NCBI GenBank assembly: GCA_910575435.1
Contig: CAJTGI010000006.1
Span: 124,001 to 188,000 of the forward strand
Source: Clostridiaceae bacterium
GTDB lineage: Bacteria > Bacillota > Clostridia > Lachnospirales > Lachnospiraceae
Length of the DNA: 64,000 bases
Reading direction: 5' to 3'
A program made the translations under genes and the position numbers. Below are positions 51,748 through 60,243 of this stretch, piece after piece. Position 1 is the stretch's first letter. Each line of letters begins with the position of its first letter. Below the pieces are notes generated by a model. It was not told the origin of the DNA and did not search any database. It was given only the letters and a program-made list of their open reading frames with translations.

Positions 51748-53787
51748 ATGCGGTTGTTTCGCTTTGAGTGGGAGAAGATGATGTTACGTCAGAGAGGCTT
51801 GCTGATTCTGATTGTTTATTTTATTTTGGAACTGGCTGTTCTTGCGGTGACAGATGCGCCCTATCATGAAGAGCGGATGACATTCGGAGAGCAATACCAG
51901 AAGTATCTTAAGCAGGTGCGGGGAAAATATACGGAGGAGAAGGGGAATTATTTGGAGAGGGAGGCTGAAAAAATCGAGAGGGCGGAGGAGCGGATTGTTT
52001 CAGTTCGCCAGGATTATTATGATGGGAAAATTTCGGAGAAGGAGTATGAGCAGGAGAGGCAGGAAATATCGGAAATTTTAAAAAATAAAAATGGGTTTGA
52101 GTCCCTCTACGAGCAGTATCTATATGTGTGCGAGGGAAAGGGGAATCATTATTTTCTGGATGATAATGGCTGGAGCGGGCTGCTGTCTGATAACCATCCC
52201 GATTTTCTGCTGATTCTGGCGTTGGTTCTCCTTGTCACTCCCGTGCTGTGCCGGGAGTATGAGACGCAGATGGATGTACTGATGCTTACAAGCCGGCAGG
52301 GGAGGGAGAGCAGGAGGGCAAAGGTTTTTCTTTCATTGACAGTTTCTCTTTTGATGGGGCTGGGCAGTTCTCTGATGGAGCTGGCTTTCTATTCTGTGAA
52401 GTATGGATTGCCGGATGGCTCTTTTCCGCTGCAGAGCGCAGAGTATTTTGGAAACAGTACGACGGCTTTTTCCCTGTGGCAGACATGGCTTGCCGGGACG
52501 GGAATGCAGATCCTTGGCTGCCTGCTGCTGGTGCTGGAAATCCTGTTTTTCGCCTCTCTGGTGAAGAAGGTGGCCTTGACGGTGCTGGCGGTCATTGCCT
52601 CGGCGGTACTGCCCTATTTGGGTTTGAATAGCGGTGCGCTGCTCAGACTTCCCTTGCCGGTCTCGTTCCTGATGGGAGCGGATTTCTGGAAGGGCAGCCA
52701 GTACCAGGCAGATGAAGTGTCGGGAAAGGATGTATTGATTTATCGGGAAGTGACGGGAAGAGAGATGATGATTTTGCTGGCAGTGGCGGCGGTAATAGTG
52801 ACAATTTTTGCGGCGGCGGTGACCTTGCGCAACAGGAACCAGTATGATGGATTGGGGAAGAAGTCTTTGTCTGTGAGGACTGGAACTTTTTTGGCATTGC
52901 TTATGGCAGGCTCTTCCTTTGTCCTTGTTGGATGCTCTGCCCACGGTGAGATGGAGCGGGGAGGGGCAGTCTGCTATAATGTGAAGGCTGCAGAGGAATA
53001 TCGGGATGATTCCTTGTGCATATCATTTCCTGAAAATGGGGGTATTCCTATTCTGTCGGAAGAAAATGGGGTGGAGGAGGAACTGGTGAAAAGCCCGCTG
53101 CTGTCAATGGGGAAAGGTGCCGGAGGGAGCGCTGATATTAAGGGTGTCTTTGGGGATGGCAGTGGGCTCTACTATATGAAGGAGGAGACAGAGCGTCAGA
53201 TGAATCGGGTTGGGAGGTATCACAGTGATGTGGCTACGGTTAGCATTGTGCGCGTGGATCAGAAGAGCCGTCAGGAGGAAATTATTTTTGAGAAGGATGT
53301 CAGTTATGGAAAGAGCGTGCTGGGAATTGAATATGCAGTGAATAACAGATGGGAATTTCTGAGTACCTGCAGTAGGTTCTTCCTGAATGATTCCTATTTG
53401 TTTTTCTTGGACAGCGAAAACAGGATCAGACAGGTGGATAGGGAGACGGGGGAGATTACGTTTCCCGACATTCAGTGGAATGATAACATTGCTTTTGATG
53501 GCGAGAGAATATATTTTCAAGATGAAGAGGGGATGCTGTGCGCATACTGCATTGAAGAGGGGAGGACAGAGCGGTATGAGAAAGTTATGATGAGTTCATT
53601 TTATTTACAAGGGAAGTACATCTATTATGTAAATTGTCTGGATCAGGATAAACTTTACCGCTTTGATTTGCAGACAAAGGAAACAGAGAAAATTGTGGAT
53701 TGTTCTGCAATATATGTGACAAGCAAAGATGGTGGGTTAATTTATACGGAAAAAGGAAATGGAGAAGATCGTAAATTAAACAAGTAA
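51748..53787 (+). CDS. ABC-2-like permease with extracellular C-terminal domain
   Basis: The 679-residue protein starts at ATG 51748 behind GGAAGGAGGG. Residues 1-375 form a permease with a large first extracellular loop (coiled coil) and six membrane segments. The last helix, FLALLMAGSSFVLVGCSAHG, ends in a lipobox-like VGCS, and about 270 extracellular residues with beta-propeller-like strands (YLFFLDSENRIRQVDRETGE, YYVNCLDQDKLYRFDLQTKE) follow. It reads like a permease fused to a lipoprotein. Second membrane subunit of the exporter. Confidence 0.8.
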   Translation: MRLFRFEWEKMMLRQRGLLILIVYFILELAVLAVTDAPYHEERMTFGEQYQKYLKQVRGKYTEEKGNYLEREAEKIERAEERIVSVRQDYYDGKISEKEYEQERQEISEILKNKNGFESLYEQYLYVCEGKGNHYFLDDNGWSGLLSDNHPDFLLILALVLLVTPVLCREYETQMDVLMLTSRQGRESRRAKVFLSLTVSLLMGLGSSLMELAFYSVKYGLPDGSFPLQSAEYFGNSTTAFSLWQTWLAGTGMQILGCLLLVLEILFFASLVKKVALTVLAVIASAVLPYLGLNSGALLRLPLPVSFLMGADFWKGSQYQADEVSGKDVLIYREVTGREMMILLAVAAVIVTIFAAAVTLRNRNQYDGLGKKSLSVRTGTFLALLMAGSSFVLVGCSAHGEMERGGAVCYNVKAAEEYRDDSLCISFPENGGIPILSEENGVEEELVKSPLLSMGKGAGGSADIKGVFGDGSGLYYMKEETERQMNRVGRYHSDVATVSIVRVDQKSRQEEIIFEKDVSYGKSVLGIEYAVNNRWEFLSTCSRFFLNDSYLFFLDSENRIRQVDRETGEITFPDIQWNDNIAFDGERIYFQDEEGMLCAYCIEEGRTERYEKVMMSSFYLQGKYIYYVNCLDQDKLYRFDLQTKETEKIVDCSAIYVTSKDGGLIYTEKGNGEDRKLNK

Positions 53788-53816
53788 TTGAGGGCGAAAA
53801 ATATCTGGTTTTATAT

Positions 53817-53851
53817 GGAAACATTTGCATAGAGCGAATGTTTCCTTTTTT
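53817..53851 (+). terminator. Terminator of the cargo ABC operon
   Basis: GGAAACATTTGC (53817-53828) pairs with GCGAATGTTTCC (53834-53845, one G-T pair), followed by TTTTTT. Confidence 0.88.
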
Positions 53852-54013
53852 GCCAAAATGACTATGAGATAATAAAAATGCCAGATAAAAAATTTTAAGT
53901 TGATAAAAGAAAAGTATTGTAGTTTTCGTTTATTTATTGGTGAAATTTGATGCCATTCTCCGCCATTTCCTGATTTTCAAAGAACATTAATGAAAATCAG
54001 GAGGTAGTAAAGT

Positions 54014-54332
54014 ATGTATTATGATGTGCAAAAAAGTGCAGAGAGAATAAAAAAATTAAGAATAGGCAGTAACTTAACCCAGAATGAGGCAGCGGAGCAG
54101 ATGGGATTTTCCTTAAGTGGATATCGTAAGTTGGAACGTGGGCAAAATGGGGGGGAGTGTGGACAGTCTTGTTATGGTAGCAGATTACTACCATATTTCC
54201 CTTGATTATCTGGTATATGGTGAAGAACGAGATTACATAAATAGTTTGTCACGGGGATTGACAGATAGTCAAAAAAGTATTGTCCGGGCCACTATAGCAA
54301 GTCTTATACTGAATATAAAAAGGTATCAATAG
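54014..54332 (+). pseudogene. XRE-type regulator interrupted at a G7 tract
   Basis: The first frame encodes an HTH (IKKLRIGSNLTQNEAAEQM, then SLSGYRKLERGQN) and then runs out at a tract of seven G (54149-54155). The other frame continues the protein as VDSLVMVADYYHISLDYLVYGEE and ends at 54332. Shifting one base in the tract restores a full regulator of about 105 residues. RBS CAGGAGG at 53999. It may be a simple frameshift, a phase-variable tract, or a sequence error. Confidence 0.7.
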
Positions 54333-54334
54333 AG

Positions 54335-54363
54335 GTGACCGCCACACGGTCACTAAGTGACCG
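54335..54363. repeat. GTGACCG inverted/direct repeat cluster
   Basis: GTGACCG (54335-54341), CGGTCAC (54347-54353) and GTGACCG (54357-54363) lie directly behind the XRE stop. They may be an operator or a small hairpin. The rest of the gap to 54605 shows no gene. Confidence 0.4.
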
Positions 54364-54605
54364 AACTGTGGACTCTACATTATGTTAGGAAGGTTATATG
54401 CCAGAGATTGGACATGCGGTCAAGGTGCAGTGCGGGCTTGCGGCACGAATTTCCGGTTATAAGACATGCAGCCTTCCTAATAAAATGATACTAGGATCAT
54501 AAGTAAATAGCAATGCATGCAAATTGCAATTCGCTGGCTTGGCCTGTTAAACACCGGCAAGAAACGGATTTGGTTGCAAATATGCGGGAAAGGAGTGGAG
54601 TTTCA

Positions 54606-54869
54606 GTGACAATGGAACAGTTATCCGAACTAAAGAATATTCCCATTATGGAACTTCGGAGGGAAGAACTGTCAGATGCAGGAGAGGTTATGATAGATTC
54701 GTCAAAAAGCCAGAACCAACGAGTACAGTCCTTTTTCGGGCAGATGAAGAATCCCTTTGCACAGAATGTGGGGGAATATATATTACAGATTGGATATGCA
54801 GAGGGCGTGCAGGAGACATTGGATGACCGCATGGTACAGCTTGTCAGAAAGCAGACTGAGATTATGTAG
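54606..54869 (+). CDS. DUF6870-like protein
   Basis: The 87-residue protein follows the pattern MEQLSELKNIPIMELRREEL, then VMIDSSKSQNQRVQSFFGQM and KNPFAQNVGEYILQIGYAEG. Proteins of this type regularly precede serine recombinases in clostridial elements. Role unknown, perhaps recombination control. GTG 54606 is taken as start with GGAG upstream; ATG 54612 is also possible. Confidence 0.6.
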   Translation: MTMEQLSELKNIPIMELRREELSDAGEVMIDSSKSQNQRVQSFFGQMKNPFAQNVGEYILQIGYAEGVQETLDDRMVQLVRKQTEIM

Positions 54870-55000
54870 AAAAGGGCGTTTACAAAACGCAGGGAGCGTG
54901 TTATTCTTTTATCAGGACGAAACCAGTAGGAATCCTGATGAAAAGCCATACCCTGTAGGACGGGTTATGCTGACGAATTATCAATCAGGAGGAATACCAG

Positions 55001-56767
55001 ATGAAAGAGAAAGTTTTTTATAACGTGGCAGTCTATCTCCGCCTGAGCCGGGATGATGAATCGGATGGCAGTGCAGAGAGCAACAGCATCCGTTCCCAGA
55101 GGGATATGATTCGTTCTTATATCCGTAAGCAGGACGACATGGAGATTTACGACATCTACGTGGATGACGGATGGTCGGGGGCAAATTTTGACAGGCCTTC
55201 TTTCAGGCGGATGATGGAAGATATTGAGGCTGGACACGTTGACTGTGTGATAGTAAAGGACTTATCCAGATTTGGACGAGATTATATTGAAGCCGGGCGG
55301 TTGATTCAGAAAACCTTCCCGGCTTTTTCTGTGCGGTTCATAGCACTGAATGATAACTTTGATTCGCTGACGGCGGATTTTAATGAGAAAACGTTGGTGC
55401 TTCCGGTCAAAAACTTTGTCAACGATGCGTACTGCAGTGACATTTCCAAAAAGGTCAGGAGCCACCAGCAGGTCAAGAGGGAAAAAGGGGATTTTATCGG
55501 GGCCTTTGCCGTGTACGGTTACTGCAAGGACCCAGAGAATATCAACCAGCTGCTTGTGGATGAATATGCCGCCGGGATTGTAAAGAAGATATTTGCATGG
55601 AAAATTGCAGGTTTAAGCAGCCTTGCCATAGCGGAAAAACTGGACGGGATGGGAATCCTTTCCCCAATGGAATATAAGAAGTCCCAGGGGGAGAAATTCT
55701 CCACAGGGTTTGTCACCCATGTTAAGGCGAAGTGGTCGGCGGTGGCTGTCAAGCGTATTCTGACCAACGAACTGTATACGGGAATGATGGTGCAGGGAAA
55801 AAACGAAAAGATTAGCCACAAAGTGAAGCGCTCGGTGGAAAAGCCAAAGGAGGAATGGGTGCGCGTGCCGGATACCCATGAGGCGGTGGTATCGGCAGAG
55901 GATTTTGAAACAGTCCAGAAACTGCTTGCCGTAGACACAAGGGCGTCAGCCGGGAAAGTCGGGTGCCATATGTTTACGGGATTTCTGTTCTGCGGGGACT
56001 GTGGGGAGCCGATGATACGGCGGGTAAACCGCTACAAGGGCAGGTCAAAGGTATATTTTATCTGCCCTACCAGAAATAAGGGGCTTGGCTGCACAAGGCA
56101 CAGCATTCCGGAGGAGGAACTGAAACATCTTGTTCTGGCAGGCCTGCAGCAGCAGCTCGCTTTGTTTTTGGATAAGAGCCATGTACTGAAACAGATAGAA
56201 ACAATGGAAGTGCAGTTTGAGGAAGTGGCGGCATTTGATCAAGAAATCCGAAAACTTCATCAGGAACAGGAAAAGTATGTTTCTTTGCGTAGCGGACTGT
56301 ATGAGGACTTGAAACAGGGAATTATCACGGAGGAAGATTTTAGGGATTTCCGGCAGATATACGAAAAACAGTATCAGGCAGCGGAGGAGGCCATACGGCA
56401 GCAGGAGGAGGCCATACGGAACTTGTTCAAGGCAGGCGTGGCAGCGGGGGCGAATCTGGAAAAGATGAAATCCACGTTAGTGATTACGGAATTAAGCCGG
56501 GATATTCTCGTGACTTTCGTCAGCCGTATTCTTGTGTATGAGGATAAGCGGGTGTTTCTGGAACTTAGGGCGGGGGATATGTTTGCAAAGGTTCTGATGC
56601 TGGCAGATTATTTTGAGAGTAAAGAGAATGGGAACGGGCAGGGCGCATTGTCACATCAAGCTGGTATGGCAGATAGTGTAGATGCTAGCAGTTTTGTTAC
56701 GGATAATCGTTGCTGCATGAGTGTAAATACATCCGTTATGGTACAGGAGAGAAAGGAGGTATCGTAA
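55001..56767 (+). CDS. Large serine recombinase 1
   Basis: The 588-residue protein has the resolvase N-terminal domain with catalytic Ser in VYLRLSRDDE, Arg residues in SIRSQRDM and DLSRFGRDYIEAG, a recombinase domain (YGYCKDPENINQLLVDE), and a zinc-ribbon (FCGDCGEPM...YFICPTRNKGLGC) followed by a coiled coil. It catalyses site-specific integration and excision. RBS GGAGGAA before ATG 55001. First of three tandem recombinases, 1-bp gap to the second. Confidence 0.93.
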   Translation: MKEKVFYNVAVYLRLSRDDESDGSAESNSIRSQRDMIRSYIRKQDDMEIYDIYVDDGWSGANFDRPSFRRMMEDIEAGHVDCVIVKDLSRFGRDYIEAGRLIQKTFPAFSVRFIALNDNFDSLTADFNEKTLVLPVKNFVNDAYCSDISKKVRSHQQVKREKGDFIGAFAVYGYCKDPENINQLLVDEYAAGIVKKIFAWKIAGLSSLAIAEKLDGMGILSPMEYKKSQGEKFSTGFVTHVKAKWSAVAVKRILTNELYTGMMVQGKNEKISHKVKRSVEKPKEEWVRVPDTHEAVVSAEDFETVQKLLAVDTRASAGKVGCHMFTGFLFCGDCGEPMIRRVNRYKGRSKVYFICPTRNKGLGCTRHSIPEEELKHLVLAGLQQQLALFLDKSHVLKQIETMEVQFEEVAAFDQEIRKLHQEQEKYVSLRSGLYEDLKQGIITEEDFRDFRQIYEKQYQAAEEAIRQQEEAIRNLFKAGVAAGANLEKMKSTLVITELSRDILVTFVSRILVYEDKRVFLELRAGDMFAKVLMLADYFESKENGNGQGALSHQAGMADSVDASSFVTDNRCCMSVNTSVMVQERKEVS

Positions 56768-56768
56768 T

Positions 56769-58469
56769 ATGGCCCGCACTTCTAAAAAGAAAAAAACAGG
56801 GCAGATGCCTCTTTCCAGGCGTTTCCATGTGGGGGTTTATGCAAGGCTTTCCGTGGAAGGCAGTGAGCGAAAGAATGAGTCCATTGACACGCAGATTGCA
56901 ATGGCAAAGCAGTACCTGAAGGAACACCCGGAAATGGAACTTTATGACTGCTATACGGATTTGGGCAGGACTGGAACAAATTTTAAGCGGGAAGGCTTTG
57001 AACGGATGATGCAGGATGTGAGGAAAAAACGCATTGACTGTGTGATTGTCAAGGATTTATCCCGGTTCGGCAGGAACCATATAGAGGCGGGGAATTATAT
57101 CCAGAAGATTTTCCCTTTTATGGGCGTCCGCTTTATTGCCCTTGCGGATGGGATTGACACATTCGGGGAAAAATCCGGCACGGATGAAATGGCGCTGAAC
57201 CTCAAAAACCTTGTGAATGAGATGTATGCCAGGGATATTGCCCAAAAGGTAAAGTCCAGCAAGCACAGCCGTCAGGAACAGGGGAGCTATACCGGGGGCA
57301 TTCCGCCTTATGGTTACCGGGCGGAATGGATAGAAGGGAAGAAATGTCTTTTTATCTGTCCGGAGACATCAGGGATAGTAAAGGATATTTATGGGATGTA
57401 TTTATCCGGTAAAAATATGGGCCAGATTGCCGGGGAACTGTATGAAAGCGGAATCCACCGTCCGGGGATTTATAAAAAGACAGGGCATGTGTACCAGCAG
57501 GAGGGGGAGGCTTTAGAGCAGTGGGGAACTGCAACAGTCAAATTCATTCTGACAAACCCGGTCTATATGGGCTGTCTGGTGCAGGGGACAACCTGTGGGA
57601 AACAGTATAAAATCAGAAACCGCCATGATGTGGACAGCGGGGATTACAGCGTGAAATGGGGAACCCATGAGCCACTCATCAGTGAGGATATATTTTTTCA
57701 GGTGGCTGCCATGTTTGAAAAATCGGCGGAGAAATATTGTAATAGTAACGGCTTTTCAAAAAAAGTGCCTCTGGAGGAAGATATTTATGCCGGGGTATTG
57801 TTCTGTGGGGATTGTGGGAAAGCTATGGCAAGAGTAGCAAATGCAAAAGAGTTTACTTCCGGCCATACGGTCCGTTATTATGGTTATTACTGCCCGGCCT
57901 CCCGCAGGCTGGATGACCTGCATTGTCCGACAAAGAGTATCGCTTTGGGGGTGTTGGACGAACTGGTAAAGACAGCACTGTATCAGGAGTTTGCCCTGTC
58001 AGATTTGCGTTCGGGCAGGCTGGTAAAGGAGTATGAAAAACAGGCAGAGGAACAGAAAGAGAAAATCAGGCAAGAGATTGTTTCCTGCGGGAAAAAGCAG
58101 GAGAGCGGAAAAAAGAAGGGGAGTGAGCTGTATCAGAAGTACCATGAGGGCGGTCTGTCACTGGAAGAATTTCAGCAGATGAAAAAGGAACAGGAAAGGT
58201 CGCTCCTTGAAATGGCAGGAAGGAAGGAGGAATTGCAGCGCAGGTTAGATGGCATGGAGCGTGAGATAGCGGAAAAAGGGAAGTTCCTGCGGAACCTGAT
58301 GAAATGTAATGAAAAGACGAAACTGACAAAGGATGTTATACATAGCCTGATACGCCGGATTGATGTGTACGCCGGTCACCGGGTGAAGATTACCTTTGCA
58401 TTCCGCATGAATGAATTACTATATGCCGATGAAAATGGCAGGTCGGGGAAAGGAGGCAAGTGTGAATAA
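56769..58469 (+). CDS. Large serine recombinase 2
   Basis: The 566-residue protein has catalytic Ser in VYARLSVEGSE, then SIDTQIAMAKQYL and DLSRFGRNHIEAGNYIQKIF, a recombinase domain (PPYGYRAEW), zinc ribbon FCGDCGKAM...YYCPASRRLDDLHC and a long coiled coil. RBS AAAGGAGG in the last codons of recombinase 1. The sequence differs strongly from its neighbours, so this is not a recent duplication. Confidence 0.93.
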   Translation: MARTSKKKKTGQMPLSRRFHVGVYARLSVEGSERKNESIDTQIAMAKQYLKEHPEMELYDCYTDLGRTGTNFKREGFERMMQDVRKKRIDCVIVKDLSRFGRNHIEAGNYIQKIFPFMGVRFIALADGIDTFGEKSGTDEMALNLKNLVNEMYARDIAQKVKSSKHSRQEQGSYTGGIPPYGYRAEWIEGKKCLFICPETSGIVKDIYGMYLSGKNMGQIAGELYESGIHRPGIYKKTGHVYQQEGEALEQWGTATVKFILTNPVYMGCLVQGTTCGKQYKIRNRHDVDSGDYSVKWGTHEPLISEDIFFQVAAMFEKSAEKYCNSNGFSKKVPLEEDIYAGVLFCGDCGKAMARVANAKEFTSGHTVRYYGYYCPASRRLDDLHCPTKSIALGVLDELVKTALYQEFALSDLRSGRLVKEYEKQAEEQKEKIRQEIVSCGKKQESGKKKGSELYQKYHEGGLSLEEFQQMKKEQERSLLEMAGRKEELQRRLDGMEREIAEKGKFLRNLMKCNEKTKLTKDVIHSLIRRIDVYAGHRVKITFAFRMNELLYADENGRSGKGGKCE

Positions 58470-60015
58470 AAAGATGGAAAGAAACAGGCAGGCGGATCAG
58501 GAAAGGGCTGTAACCCATGCAATCCGCATTGCCATCTATATGCGCCTCTCCAAAACGGATGAAACCATGCGGGAGGAAAGCAACAGTATTTCCATGCAGC
58601 GCATTTTAATAAGGAAGTATATTGCCTCCCATTTTGCAGAATGTGAGGTTATGGAATATCAGGATGACGGATTTTCGGGGACGAATTTCAACCGTCCGGG
58701 GGTGCAGCGTCTTTTAGAGGATGCCAGAAATGAGAAGTTTGACTGTGTGGTGGTAAAAGATTTTTCCCGTTTTGGCAGGGATTATATGGAAGTGGGTGCA
58801 TATCTGGAGCAGATATTCCCCTTTTTGGGAATCCGTTTTATTTCCATTAACGACCATTACGACAGCGGCAGTTCTCAGGGAAATACCGCTGATTTGGATA
58901 TGAATTTCAAAAATCTTCTCTATGACTTGTATAGCAAAGATTTATCGCAGAAAGTGAAGACTTCGCTGCGGGCAAGAAAGGAGGGCGGGCAGTATGTCAG
59001 CGGCAATGCCCCTTTTGGCTATGAAAAAGCCCCGGATGACAGGCATATGCTTGTCATCTGTGAGGACGAGGCAGCGGTGGTGCGGAAGATTTTCTCCCTT
59101 GCCCTGCAGGGGATGACATCTTCCCAGACGGCAAAGAAACTGAATTTAGAAAATATTCCTACACCGGTGGAGTTTAAGATCAGGAAAGGAAAAACTTCAA
59201 GGAAACCAAAGGGGGATAAGTTTTACTGGAGCAGCAGTACCATATGCAGTATCTTACGCAATCCAGTGTATGCCGGGGATGTGGAGTATGGCAAGACAGA
59301 GCGGGAACAGGTGGGAGGCCGCAATGTCTTGAAGGCAAGGGCAGAGTGGAAAGTGATAAGAAACCACCATGCCCCTATCATTGCAAGGGAAGATTTTGAG
59401 AAAGTACAGGAAAGCAGGGGAAAGAACTGCGATAAAAGGCAGAAAAGCAGCCATCCCTTGATTGGCAGGGTAGTGTGTGGATGCTGCAAACGCAACCTTC
59501 GGATAAAGGAGGGGCTGAATCCTTATTTTAACTGCTATAATCGGTATGTGACCGGATTGGAGGAATGTGTCAGCAAAGTGAATGTCATGTTTCTGGAACA
59601 GGTGGTATTGTTTCGGCTGGAAGAACATCTGGAAGAACAGAACCTTGCCGCAGAAGTTTCCCAAAAGGTTAGGGATGATTTGATAGGAAAACGTGATGAA
59701 CTGCTTCGGGATGTGAGACAGGCGGAATGGGAATATGACAGGTTGAAAAAACTGCATTATGAGAGTTACCAGTTATATTCTCAAGGAGAGCAGACAGAGT
59801 TTCACTCCCTCCATGCAGAGATGGAGAAACAGCAGGAGGTTATCAGCGGTTTGCAGGAACAGGCCATACAGATAGAGGAGCAGCTTGGCAGTCCGGAATC
59901 CGAGAAGTTCGCTTCAGAGGAGGATGTTTTGTTGACATCAGAGGTAATGGAGAGGTATATTGATAGTATAGTGGTTTTTGATGAAGAAAAAATAGAAATC
60001 AGATGGAAAATGTGA
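58462..60015 (+). CDS. Large serine recombinase 3
   Basis: The 517-residue protein has catalytic Ser in IYMRLSKTDE, SISMQRILIRKYI, DFSRFGRDYMEVGAYLEQIF, a recombinase domain (APFGYEKAPDD) and a shorter zinc ribbon (CGCCKRNLRI...FNCYNRYVTGLEEC) with coiled coil. GTG 58462 follows AAAGGAGG and overlaps the previous gene by 8 bp. The last protein gene before the element's right end at 60243. Confidence 0.92.
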   Translation: MNKKMERNRQADQERAVTHAIRIAIYMRLSKTDETMREESNSISMQRILIRKYIASHFAECEVMEYQDDGFSGTNFNRPGVQRLLEDARNEKFDCVVVKDFSRFGRDYMEVGAYLEQIFPFLGIRFISINDHYDSGSSQGNTADLDMNFKNLLYDLYSKDLSQKVKTSLRARKEGGQYVSGNAPFGYEKAPDDRHMLVICEDEAAVVRKIFSLALQGMTSSQTAKKLNLENIPTPVEFKIRKGKTSRKPKGDKFYWSSSTICSILRNPVYAGDVEYGKTEREQVGGRNVLKARAEWKVIRNHHAPIIAREDFEKVQESRGKNCDKRQKSSHPLIGRVVCGCCKRNLRIKEGLNPYFNCYNRYVTGLEECVSKVNVMFLEQVVLFRLEEHLEEQNLAAEVSQKVRDDLIGKRDELLRDVRQAEWEYDRLKKLHYESYQLYSQGEQTEFHSLHAEMEKQQEVISGLQEQAIQIEEQLGSPESEKFASEEDVLLTSEVMERYIDSIVVFDEEKIEIRWKM

Positions 60016-60071
60016 GAAATGTTTGCAAGCAAAACTTTCTCACATGAGAAGAATGCAAAATCGGCATTCTT
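60011..60071. repeat. Two hairpins behind the recombinases
   Basis: TGTGAGAAA/TTTCTCACA (60011-60044) and AAGAATGC/GCATTCTT (60049-60071) follow each other in the 225-bp non-coding right end. No strong T-tract follows. They may end the recombinase transcript or serve as recombination signals. Confidence 0.45.
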
Positions 60072-60240
60072 CATCCGATTAGTTTATTTTGCAATGGTTT
60101 AACATGGCAGATGGGATTTTGTAGCAATTATCTGACAGCAGGTATGCAAAAAGGCGTGTGTTTATTAGGTAAACCGCTAAAACAGGGAAGTTTCTAAATA
60201 AAAAAGTGAAAAAACTTTTGTGCAATTACTTGACATAAGA

Positions 60241-60243
60241 GGG
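60241..60243 (+). other. attR core (GGG)
   Basis: GGG at the right junction, matching attL. The protease frame continues directly with CATCGAC, which supplies the second half of the Gly codon and Ile-Asp. Confidence 0.65.

Larger units (their letters stand above)
39522..60243 (+). mobile_element. 20.7-kb serine-recombinase element inserted in S8 protease gene
   Basis: The insertion splits an S8 protease gene. Left flank ...GACAC-GGG and right flank GGG-CATCGAC share GGG; joining them gives GAC ACG GGC ATC GAC (D-T-G-I-D) and a continuous 585-codon gene. TGTCAAGT (39542-39549) and ACTTGACA (60228-60235) form short inverted sequences near the ends. The right end has three large serine recombinases behind XRE and DUF6870 genes. 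Cargo includes IS110 scars, sigma/anti-sigma genes and a two-component/ABC operon. No relaxase, coupling protein or type IV secretion genes are visible, so it is not a complete conjugative element. Length counted with one GGG is 20,719 bp. Confidence 0.88.

Noticed and set aside
39522-60243. Complete conjugative element (ICE)
   Set aside because: No relaxase, coupling protein, VirB4-like ATPase or other transfer genes could be recognised.
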